A stretch of DNA of 64,000 nucleotides from NCBI GenBank assembly GCA_023055505.1, contig JALIRH010000004.1, forward strand, positions 38,693,502 through 38,757,501. Reading direction: 5' to 3'. The DNA is from Callipepla californica brunnescens (taxonomy: Eukaryota; Chordata; Aves; Galliformes; Odontophoridae). The position numbers and the translations under genes were made by a program. Shown in pieces: positions 12,801 to 24,800 of this stretch (within the stretch, counting starts at the first letter, position 1; the number at the start of each line of letters is the position of its first letter). The notes under the pieces were generated by a model. The model was not told where the DNA came from, ran no database searches, and saw only the letters and a program-made list of their open reading frames with translations.

Positions 12801-15800
12801 TGGAGTCAAAGAGAGCGCTCTCCCTTCCAGAAACCTTAACCACCAAAATTCGTTGAGTATCTATTTATGTTTTTGTCTCCCTTAGGACTGTATCCTATTG
12901 TTGGGTACACAACGGTATTGTCAGTGTTTATCCAAACAAGATAGCAAAACTAGGTTTCTGATCGATTTGAGCAGTATTCAGATTTACTAGTGAGTTTGAC
13001 AAGGAATATAGACAAGCATGACATCAATGCTCTGTTTAAAATGCCAGAAAAAAAAAAATGCTCTAAAGCTAGTTTGTGGATGCATCTTACTTTTTATCTG
13101 TGGTTATACACAGTGATTTTGACTAAAATCAATACATTTATGGAAAAAATAACTTGTTACTAATTTGTTAATTGTAATTACTCATCAGTGTATGCAGCAT
13201 AGGAAACTTAAAAACAACTGCTGTTAGATATCTTCAGAATTCCTTTGTGAAGAAAATAACAACATCATATCCATCAACACATTCTCCCTGCCAGCTTGCG
13301 TAGGAGGGCCTAGGTGATGGGAAATCTTAAGCCTCTACGATGTTATGTACAGATATTTTTCCAAGCAAAACTAAAGCTTGGGCACATTCTTTTAGAGAAT
13401 TTTGCAAATATTTGTTTGTCTTATACTCAGATTGAACCTCTTGCATTGCTTCTACCTATATATTAGGAACATATAAAATGTTCAAACTTGGATGTTAGTG
13501 AACTGTGATTTATTTTCTCCAAACCTGGCAGCACTCTATTTTGGGACTCCTACATAATCCTTCTTGACCAATTTCTGATCCTGCACAGGTGTTCCTGTGT
13601 GATGACACTTCCACCAGAAAAGCTGAATGATGGAGAGAACTAGAGTTACAGAACATGGTGTACAAAATCTGTTGAGCACAGGAGTGACATTTCAAATGGT
13701 GACACTCATTGTCTTGGCAACAGTGCATGAGCAAATGAACATAAATATGCTAGCACTGAATGGATGCTGAAGCTTAAGACATGAATACTACTTACTTAAA
13801 CAGTTGTGTTTTTTCTGTTGTTTTGTTTGTTGTTGTCGTTTTTTAATTTTTTAAGCTGTGAGCTTGACCAGACACGAGCAGTCTGCTCCAGCACTTGGCG
13901 GAACACCAGAGCAAACACCAGGTGGGTTTGAAGTGAGTGCTTTGATGGAATGGGGAAATGGAGTGCTGGCTTTCTTGCTGGCTCCTCAGAAAACCCAGTG
14001 CAAGTTGTAAGCTGTCTAAAAGGCACAGCATGGTCTCAAAGGGTGTAACTTTTTGTTTTGGTCTAGATATGTACTGAAAACAGCCCCTCATCATACTTTA
14101 GGGCTGGAGGGAGGTTGTTCAGAGCCAGTCATCTATTGCTGCCAGTACCTCATTCTCTTGTTTCATTGCCCCTGAAAACAAGCGTATCTTTAGTATGGTG
14201 GCCCTATGAGTTATGTGTGTTCAGCCAGACCTTTGACTTTTGGATTTTCATTTAAAGAGATGGTAGAAGAATGCTTTTGATTGTAGTTATTACTCTTTTC
14301 ACTGCTGTATACTTATAGACATCCTAAGTCCATTATTTAATATTTAATGAAAACTTTTCATGAAGATGCTGCCCTTCTCTCAGTCATGCATTGAATAGTT
14401 AGTTCAGTAGAATCCATGTAAGTAAATAGTCTTTAAACAATTATGATTTGCTGACAGTTCTTGCTCTGGCTGAGACCTTTGTAGACTGACCCACTGAAAG
14501 TGAAAATCCTCAAATTCATCTCTTTTCACATTAATTCTTTAGAACTTGCAATATTTTGAATCAACACAACTTCAGAATCAAAGCGAATCAATCTCCTTAC
14601 TGGGTGATCAGTTAAACAGGAGAATCTTGCCACTATAGCTGCTGACCAAGAGCTGTGGACTGGACTGGGAGAGTCTCAGAATTAGCACTGGTTATAGTAC
14701 TGTTAAGCTACCCAAGTAAGACTTAGAAGTCAACCAGTTCATTACAGAACATGTGTGCAGGTGGTCACAGACTCGCAGAAAGAGCAAATGAAATAATAGT
14801 GTGAAGGGGAGAGGTGTCAGCAAATGATCGTTGCTCATTTAATGTCACCATTCACTTTCTATGGGTTGGGCTTAAAGAAACTTGTCACATTAGAAGTGTC
14901 AGTCTCACAGTAGGCATTGTTAGTCATTGTGGTTTTGTTAGATATGTTTTGTTATTTCAGACTTTCAGATTTTGAGTTCCGGGCTCTCTTAATTAGTGAC
15001 CTGAGTTGCAAATTCAGTTTTCACCAGAAGGTGTACACGAAATGTTGCATGCCGATAGCAAAAACTGTTATGAAAACATCTGATAATGTAATTCAAGCTT
15101 ATCACATATGCTTTGGAAATGAGAAGACAAATGGCTGTCCCTCTTCTCCTGAGCAGTGTTTATTTCTCTGAAGTCTTTATTTTATTTTTTGAATGTTTGT
15201 CTCATGGTTTTTAACACTTTGCATTGGCAGTACTGAGTATATCTTCTGAGGAATGAACCAACTCCTGTACATCTGTTGTAGAAAAGGTTGCTTTTATTCT
15301 TTTTTTTTTTTTTTTGTATACCACTTGAATTATCTAGCCTTTATACTCATCTGTTTTTTTATAAATCTAAAACCAGTCTTTGCATAGTCCAACTACAAGA
15401 TCGTACTTTCACTAAATCTTGCTTGTAGATTCTGTCCTAGAAATTTCAATTTAAACAGTTCTTGCAAAGTTAAAGGCTATTTCCAATAATTGAAAGGGTT
15501 TATCCTTCAAATGAGTACTAATAAATCACGATTATTCACTGTTAGACAGACTTTTAACGATTTATCACAAAAAATACATCAGCATGAATTTTAGTTGTTA
15601 GTACTAATAGTATTTTAAGAATGAACTAAAAATTGTGTTGTAATAAAAACTTAATTTTAGTGTTTCCTTGTTTGATGCTGTCAAAACAGTATTATCTGTT
15701 CTCTTTCTTCATTATCCCAGACAGAATAATTTTTATTGCACATAGAACGCATTTTATTTATACAGAAACATTTCATTTAAATTACTTACAAATTACTTAT

Positions 15801-18800
15801 AAAATAATCTATTTATTTTAAATTAGAATACGTTAGAACAGTGTTCCTCACTGAGGTTTAGCCATACACATATTCATAATGCTTTAATAAAATTATCTGA
15901 TACATTGATGTGGGAAATTGTTGGTGCTTTTCAAGAACTCAGTTGTTTTTATAGGAAACACTGCTAAAGATCTTTAGTCATAGAAAAGATGTTACAGTGA
16001 TAGTGAGGAGGAGGAGGATAACTCTAAAGAGAATTACTTGAGAGTTCTAGTGAGGACAAATGGTCTAAAAAGGAATTGGAAATACTATAGTAAAAAAAAT
16101 ATTTGAGTTTGAAAATGAAAATACTTGTCCAGTTGGTGACTGTTACTTGCAGCAAGTCTGCTCTGCTTGGACAGTGAGATCCAGCACCCCAGCTTCCTTG
16201 TGCTTAGTAAGTATCTTCTAGTCTTTCACATGACAACAATGATAAGTATTACTGTTTGGTTATTTTTATTTAGTATTTATAAAGTAAGTCTTCTTCTCTG
16301 GGAAAAAGTCATCTGGATTATGACATACTACATAGAATGTCAAACCTATTAAATATTTGTGCCTAAATTTGGCAAAAGTTATTTTAGATATAGATGGACT
16401 CAGTATTAAAGATAAAACTTTATTTTTATTGGGTAGAACCTGTTTTCATCTCCTTTCTGCCATTTGATACCTTCTCTACAGACGACTAATGTCCAGTCTT
16501 CACTGAGGAAAAGCTGAAAATTATGCCAGAGTAGAATGTGGTGGCCATGGGATTTTATGAAGGTGTGATAATACTCAGTTTGGCAGAGATGCACAAAAGG
16601 GGCCCTGGGCAACCTATTCTAACAGGTGGCAGTTGTGCCTGTGGCAGGGATTGGAGATAGATAGTCCCTTCCCTTTAAGGTCCCTTCCAACTCAAGCCAT
16701 TCTATGATTCTATAATGAGAAAATAAGCAGCTCAGTTAAATATAGAAGAACTGAGAAATGGAATTTGGTATGCATAGTAGATATTATTGTGGTCATCCAG
16801 ATTGGACTGGATGGTCTTGGAAGTCTTTTCCAACCTTGATGATTTTATTTTTCTATGATACTGAAGCAACAGTGGGTCAGTGCCTTCAGAAATGCATGCC
16901 TATCTCTTCTGTTACTTCATCCATGTGGAAATGGAGCAATTAACTCTGGAAGAAGTTTATGGTATATTCTGTATCCTTTTTGCAGTTTTTATACAGTAAC
17001 CAAGACCAGTGTCTCTCTTGTGTTGATAGGACAACCCTCCCCAGAGAATGATAATACAATAAAAGACTTACTGCCAGAGGATGCTGGGATTGATCACCAG
17101 ACTGTTCACCAGCTGATTACTGTGCTCATGAAGTTCATGGCAAAGGATGAAAGCAGTGCTGAGTCGGACATCAGCAGTGCTAAAGCTTTCAACACTGTCA
17201 AGCGCCATCTGTATGTCCTGCTTGGTTATGACCAGCAGGAAGGATGCTTCATGATTGCACCACAAAAAATGCGTGTTTCCACCTGCTTTAATGCCTTCAT
17301 TGCTGGAATAGCACAAGTAGGTGAAGGCACTTACTATCTTTTTCTGCTATTTCTCTTTGTTGTTGAAGTGGTGATAGCACAGCTGCATTTGTACCAAAAT
17401 AATGCCTTCTTCATCTTCAAAGTAAAGAGCAGTAATTTCTTACCTCATTACACTCTCATAAGGCTTGATTCTTAATGGTAGGGCAGTTTGTGATCCTAGC
17501 ATGAAAAATGTTTCATGCTTGCAGAATATTCTTTTTATTTGTGGTGAAGTGTTGTCAGGTGTTGGTGTTTCAGAGGCAAAATAGAAGGTTTTAATGCATA
17601 CTGAGCAGCAGCAAATGTATCCTGATCCATTGCTTTGGGGCATCATTGCTATATATTGTTAACAAATTATCCGTCACTTGTGCGTTTTGAAGCTGAAGTG
17701 TATAAAGGTGATTTCAGGACTGTTATGGTTTATTGAGTTTCTGGCAGTGGCAGTTTAGATGACTGGACAGTATCTTCCTTTTTTTTTTTTGAGATTTGGA
17801 TACTCAAACTTCAGTGACCAACATTGAACTGATTTTCAATTTATCCAGTCTAAATGTCAGTCTCTGCCTTCCTCTTCCTCTGCCTTTGAAATGTCTCGGG
17901 ATAGCCAAATTCATCATTTCTGTTTGAAAAGCTTTATAGTTGAATCCTGCTTCCTTTGAAGTGAAATGGAGTTTCAGTAGGCCACAGTTTTTCTGTAAAT
18001 GTTTCTGTTCATTGCAGGGGAATTGGACTACATGACCTTTGAAAAGTCCCTTCCAACTCAAATTATTCTGACTCTGTGATTTCCTCCATGTAGTAGGCAT
18101 CAAGAACATGTATTTTGGGACGATTTTTTTCTCTAGCTGTAGGGCTGCTCTCAGATTTTATTCTTGAAAGCACGTATCTTTTCCCTCCCTAGCAGATGAG
18201 ATTTTATTTTTAAAGCCAGTTCAGTATTGTCCCACAAGGTGGCAATATTGTACAGTTGTGTCCAGGGGAAGTACAGCAGGGATGGAGCATAGCAATGCCA
18301 CATCAGGCTCTGCATCCCAGGCTGAGTTCTGCTCAGCGTTTGCAACATCATTTATTCCAGATCTTCCTGTGACATCTTCAAAAGTGGATCTGCTCAGTTA
18401 AGACACATCTGCATTGCATTATGTGCTGTGTTAATGCTGAGTTCTGGCTTCCTTGTATGGATGATTTTTTCCTAACTGTGTTATACAATTGTATGTCATC
18501 TTGAGAGAACAAGGCACATTGCAGGGAAGAACCATATTTGGTGATCATATGTCATCTGTTCAACAGGGAAACCATACAAGGATAGATGTAGCATTCATCT
18601 GTTTAGGTCTCTGCACATAACAGAAGTAACAGAAAAAGTTGAGGCAGCTATGCATTAGACTAGAGAATTTTTAGGGACTAAACTTCATTCATCTTGTTCA
18701 GAAGGAAACTTGAGAGATGAGCTTTGTATTAGTACATTAGACTCATCCCTTTCTTGTAATAAAAGCAAAAGCGAAAAATGATGACCAGAAGGAAATGGAT

Positions 18801-21800
18801 AATGAGGGTGAAACTTGGTGTTTGTGTCTGTTTAGATGGGCAACCCTGTTAAAACACCAAATTCACTTAAACTGCAGGAAGGTGATAGATTTTAGGGGAT
18901 GTGCTGGACTTTGCTTGCTCTGCTGTTGTACCTTCCTTAACATTTTCTTTATTTTTTTTTTCCTTTGATTTTAGGGATTGGGAGGGACTGCTAGAAACCA
19001 CCTAGTCTAACACCCCTGCCAAAGCAGCTCCCTAGCCCAGGTTGCACAGGTCGGTGTCCAGGTGGGTCTTGAATGTCTCCAGAGAAGGAGACTCCACCAC
19101 CTCTCTGTGCAGCCTGTGCCAGTGCTCCGTCACTGCACTGTGAAGAAGTTCCCATGCACATTTGTGTGGAACTTCCTATGCCTCAGTCTGTGGCCATTTC
19201 TCCTCATCCTGTCACCACACACTGCTGAGAAGAGTTCAGCCTCATCCCTTTGCCTCCCGCTCCTTAGATATTTATAGACGTGGATCAGATTCCCTCTGAG
19301 TCTTTTTTTTTTAAAGGCTGAAGAGGCCCAGGTCTCTCAGCCTTTCTCATAAGGGAGGTGTTCCAGGCCCTTTATCATCTTTGTGGATTCTTTCAAGAAG
19401 ATCCCTGTCTTTTTTGTACTGGGGAGCCCAGAACTGAACACAATACTCCATTGATCATTCTTTGTCAGTGTCATAGAGGAGGATTTTGTGGGTCCTTGAA
19501 ATTATCTAATTCAGCTACTGATTCATGGATATACAGCTTTAAAGAAAAATCATACAGCAGATTGCACAGGTAGGCATCAGACAGGTCTCAAATATCACCA
19601 GAGAAGGAGGCTCCACAACCTTCCTGGGCAGCCTGTTCCAGTGCTCCACTGCTCTGATACAGAAGAATTTCTTCCTTGTGTTAGTATGGAACTTTCTGTG
19701 TTAGAGTTTGTGAGTATTGCCCTTGTTGATCCTCATCAGGTTACTCTCTTCCCAGATCTCCAGACTGTTCAGGTCTTGTTGAATGGCAGCACAGCCTTTA
19801 CACGAGACCTGGACTGGAGTTGCTGCAAGACTGATGAGAAAATAATGAAAACTATCAGTACAATGTTAACTGAAAAAACAAACTGACTAACAACAACAAC
19901 AATTAACCCATACTTGGATCATGTCTGGTAAACATGGGATTCACCTAGTATAATTTTGTCTGTTAAAGCATGACCAATCTGTGCCATAATATAAGATTAT
20001 ACCCACATAATATATATTGTAGACATGACAGTGTATATTTATTAGTATTCAGACTGTGCAAGATGAAAAACTTTCTGAATGGATCTTCCTTTGTTTCATT
20101 TTATCTATCTAGCTAAAATGAGAGCCTGACAAACTGGCAAAAGTTTTTAATTGATAGTAAGACGTGTGTATTTCTTTTCACTTAACTGGAATCTAAACTC
20201 AATTATTTTGTTTTATCACATCAGCAGAGCTGATTTTGGTGAGCTAGCCCCTGTGCTAATATTCTTTTCAGGTAATGGACTACAACATCAACCTGGGAAA
20301 ACACCTTCTTCCTTTGGTGGTGCAGGTTCTGAAATACTGCAGTTGTCCTCAGCTAAGGCATTACTTTCAGCAACCTCCTCGCTGCTCCCTCTGGTCCCTC
20401 AAACCTCACATTCGGCAGATGTGGTTAAAGGCTTTACTTGTCATTCTCTATAAGGTGAGTGGTCCTAAAGAGGAGCTATCTACCTTAAAATTCACACTTA
20501 AAAGTGAAATTTATTACATGGAACACCTAACTGTACTGCAAATGAAAATAACTGTAAAGAACAACTCTGTTTTCCTTGCTTCTTGTGTTTAATTTCAGAG
20601 CCTGAAGTAGTTAGGTTTTCAGCTGTGCTACCTGACCTGTTATTCCTGCTGTCTGTATTGTTTTTCCCATAGTTAACTGTGATAGGATGTTTACAGATGG
20701 AAACATATGAATGCTTTTGATATGCTTAACAAAGTTCTTGTAGGTTTACAGAGCATGTAAGGAAGTGGAGAAACTAAAAATGAATGGTACATGCAAATTG
20801 AAATACAGCATTCAGAGGATAAGAACTTTTATATTACTATGAATAATTGGTTTTGCCATATAGGAGCCAAGAGAGCAATATATTAAATCTTAATAGGGAA
20901 TCTATTGAATTGTCTATACAAAGTTGAAAACAGCCCTGCTCTTCACCATGTGTTTAGAAATGTACTATGAAAGGAAGGCAAGGGATCTCAAGCTGACAAT
21001 ATTCTTGTCATTTTTGTTTTACTGCCTTAATGCTTATCCATGGAGAGAAGTTGAATTTTAAGCTGAAGTTTTTCTCTTTCACTGAACAGTACCCCTACAG
21101 AGACTGTGAAATCAGCAAGATTGTACTTCACCTAATCCATATCACGGTCAATACCCTCAATGCTCAGTATCACAGCTGCAAGCCACATGCAACTGCTGGT
21201 CCTTTGTATAGTGACAACAGTAACATAAGCCGGTACAGTGAAAAGGAAAAAGGTACTTTAAGCGCTTTCATTTATTTGATAGTCATTGATTTAGGCCATG
21301 GAGTCCCACAGATGTTGCAGAAATGGGCAGATGTGGCCTGAAATTTAGAACATAACACTCAGAATGAAGTCCAAGGTCTGATTTATCTGACAACCTATAG
21401 CTATCTATAGCAACATAAATAAATTCACTGTTTCTTTGTAGTTTAAGCATAGCACAGCAGTCTAACTTTTATCTTGAAGAGAGGGTGCCTTAGTCTGAGT
21501 AGTTCAGTCACCACACTTGGGTAGTCCTTGGCCTTTTTAATGAGAATTCTAACTGATTGTGCACATACATAAAAGAGTTGTGACCAGCCTTCACTGCATT
21601 TTTGCTATATTCAGATGTAGGGAGTGCAGTTTATCTGACCAAACATGGATCTAAATATACATCCTCTAGTGGTCTAGAATCAAGAATCCAGTTACTTAAG
21701 ATAAAATAGGCCCTTCTGGAGTATATTTTATCTCATCCTAAAGTAGATATTAAAACGTTGTTTTAATTCACTATTTTTAACAACATAACATAATATCAAG

Positions 21801-24800
21801 TAGTAGAGGCTTAAAAATGGAAGTGATGAAATCAGTCTATATTTTTTTCCGCCTGTGTAAATGGAGCTAAAGTTGAGTAGCTCAGATGCAAATATGTACG
21901 ATACTTACGACTAAAGGCAGAAGACTTGTTCATCCCTTAGAGTCTGCAACTGACTGTTAAGGCTCTACTGCTTGCTTGCCATAACAGAGGTACTGTGATG
22001 CTGTGAGATGGTGTAAGGTTAAGTTAAAAGTAGTCTCCTGATTTATTCAGACCAGTCCCTACAGAATTTCAAATTATCAACTTTCTTTGATGTTTTATTC
22101 ATCTTATCAATTAGTTTTCTTTATCCTTGAAGCTTTCAGATGGTTGTTTCAAGAGTTCACATCTTGTAGAAACTGTCATTTTGAAGGCTTAAGATATTAA
22201 TGTCCAGTTTATGTCCGGTTTTTGGCTATTCCAGCAGTTTGTCTTATTTGTCTGTTCCTCATTTCTTGACACCAAATGCTCTTCCTCTCCATGTCCATTT
22301 ACTAGAATTGACAAGGCAAAATTTATTTTTCTTCTCTTGAATCCTAAGGAGGTGCCTAATGAGACACATGATAGATATGGACTTTTTTTCCCCTTTCCTT
22401 AAGTAGTTATTTCATATAGGTGATGTGTTTATTTTTTGGTGCATAGACAGACTTATATCTTTCTTTCTTTCTGCCATTTCAACCACAGGTTTTTGTATTC
22501 AACCATAATGCTTTACTATTACTACTCAGATCGATATTTTAGCAGTTCATATTCTTAGATTTCATTCTATTACTATTAGCAGCCATTCAAGATTATTGTA
22601 TTTTTTTCTTTTTCCTATTTTGTTTATCACAGACTGCAGTTGTAATAATTCCCATCTCCTGCAATTTACAGTTTCTCTCTGAACAGTATAGGCAGTTATT
22701 TACTCAAGTCAGTGTCCAAACTTATTGTTTTCTTTCATCTAAAGAATCTGTGCTATTAGTAGGGAAATATCAGCTTAGAATTGTAAAAGCACTGGTACGC
22801 TTTTGTGTTGTAACCCCGTTTCTGTTTATCTCTGCCCTTTCTGACTTGAATTCATGATGTAACAAGAATGGAGAGATTCTAGCTATTTTTTTTTTCTATT
22901 TTTTTAATTCAGTTGACTCTTCAGTTCAAGTTTAATTGAAAACTTAGCTGAGGCTTTATCACGTTGACAGCTTTTCAGTCATGGAATTGCATTCTCATAA
23001 GATTAATAACATTTTTTCTTTCCCCAGCAGAGGAAGACAGTGTTTTTGATGAGTCTGACATTCACGATACACCAACTGGTCCTTGCAATAAAGAATCTCA
23101 AACATTCTTTGCAAGACTGAAAAGAATCGGTGGCAGCAAAATGGTGAAATATCAGCCAGTTGAGATGAATGCTCAGAGAAGTATGATTTTTTTTTCCTCT
23201 AGTATAAGCTCGTGCAGAAATACAATTTCCTGCTCCTAGTTTCAAATTATCACCTCCATCTGTAGAGTTTATTGCATGGCATGTCCATGATTCTGTAATC
23301 CAAAGTTATTTAGAAACCTCTTCTATTTGTCTGTGTAGCTATTTTCTTTGTTTACCTTTTATAACTAATACAGCCATGCCAAATGTTCTCAGAAATTACT
23401 TGACTGTGCAATCTTCTATTCAGTGCATAAGATTAAGCAACCTGCCTCTAAGTTGCAACTATCCAGGATGAGTTGAATTTGGACAAACCCTAATATTTAA
23501 TTTTTTTTATTGTTTACTTTATCTCTTTTAATTTTTAAAAATCTATGTGATGCCTCTCTGAGGTGAAAACAAATTTTAGAGTTTTGATTAATACTGGTTT
23601 TGTATTTGAAGTGCCAGTGAATTGTGAGATGAAGATATCTTGCAGAAGTTTCCAACTAAGATAGTATTAGCTCTTTCTGTTTTAATCAGGTGAAATAGAG
23701 CTGGCTGAATATAGAGAGACGGGGGCCTTACAAGACAGTATTCTACGCTGTGTGAGAGAAGAAAGCATTCAGAAAAAAAAACTGCGCTCTCTAAAACAAA
23801 AATCTCTTGATATAGGGAATGCAGACTCCCTGTTGTTTACATTAGATGAGCATCGCAGGAAGTCCTGCATAGATCGATGTGACTTAGAAAAACCACCTGT
23901 CCCTGCTGCTTACGTGATACACAGGCAGAGTGATTATGGACGCTCTCGGCAGAATTCTTCTACTAAAGCTGAAAATATAGAAATACAGGAAAATCCTCCT
24001 CCTGCAGAGAGTTTCCAAGAAACAAGAAGACCTGTCATACCAGAAGTTAGGTTAAACTGCATGGAAACCTTTGAAGTAAAGGTGGACTCTCCAGTTAAAC
24101 CTGCTGGTCCCAAGGAAGATTTAGATCTGATAGATTTGTCTTCTGACTCAACATCAGGTCCTGAAAAGCATTCAGTACTTTCCACTTCAGACAGTGACTC
24201 TTTAGTCTTTGAACCACTTCCTCCTCTGAGAATAGTGGAGAGCGATGAAGAAGAAACAACAAATCAGTTAAATGATGAGATCTCTGGCAAAACTACAGTG
24301 TCATCTCCCTCAACTCCTATCAATGTCTCTGCACTCAGCCTTAGCACAACTCCTCTGGTCCAGTTCAGTATTGAAGATTGCTCCAAAGATTTTAGTTCTA
24401 AGGATACAAGCAACAGCACTTCAGCAGGAATAGAGGACATCCTTTCTACATCTCCCAAAGACAAAAAGAACTCTTCCGATTTACGTAAGCCAGAGGAACT
24501 TCATGACGTATCCTGTGGGAACTCATTAACACTGAAACAGAAAAGGGACCTGCTGCAGAAGTCGTTTGCCCTTCCAGAAATGTCCCTTGATGATAACTCT
24601 GAACTTAGTGTGGAGGAAATTAGACCTAGCGGAGCAATTCCAAGTCCCAGTGTTAAAACAGTCCTCATTAAAGTTCCTGAGGATTCTGAAAACCAAAGCG
24701 AAAGTGATAAACTTGGTAACAACGCAGAGTCTGATACTGAACAGAACACAGTACAAAAACAGGAAGAGGAGACTGAGGAGTCAGAATTTAAGATTCAGAT

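Larger units (their letters stand above)
12852..17029 (+). other. UNC79: UNC79 intron, 4.18 kb
   Basis: AT-rich intron between exons 13 and 14. Two CR1 fragments lie near its 3' end (16599-16715 and 16800-16859). Apart from short poly-T tracts I see nothing else recognisable between 12852 and 16598. Confidence 0.85.
17317..20271 (+). other. UNC79: UNC79 intron, 2.96 kb, CR1-rich
   Basis: Contains one sense CR1 tail (18013-18081) and two adjacent antisense CR1 segments (18972-19448 and about 19550-19800). The remainder shows nothing recognisable. Confidence 0.85.

Noticed and set aside
12470..12856. 128-codon open frame as one exon
   Set aside because: The part before 12672 does not match UNC79 and is intron; the frame ends at a tga just after the true donor.
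16855..17475. 206-codon open frame as a separate gene
   Set aside because: Only 17030-17316 is coding; it is UNC79 exon 14. The flanking parts of the frame are intron and a CR1 tail.
19062..19886. Open frames of 71-81 codons
   Set aside because: They lie in antisense CR1 copies and are read from non-coding CR1 strand.
23934..24756. Several antisense open frames over the large exon
   Set aside because: Shadows of the conserved sense frame of exon 18.
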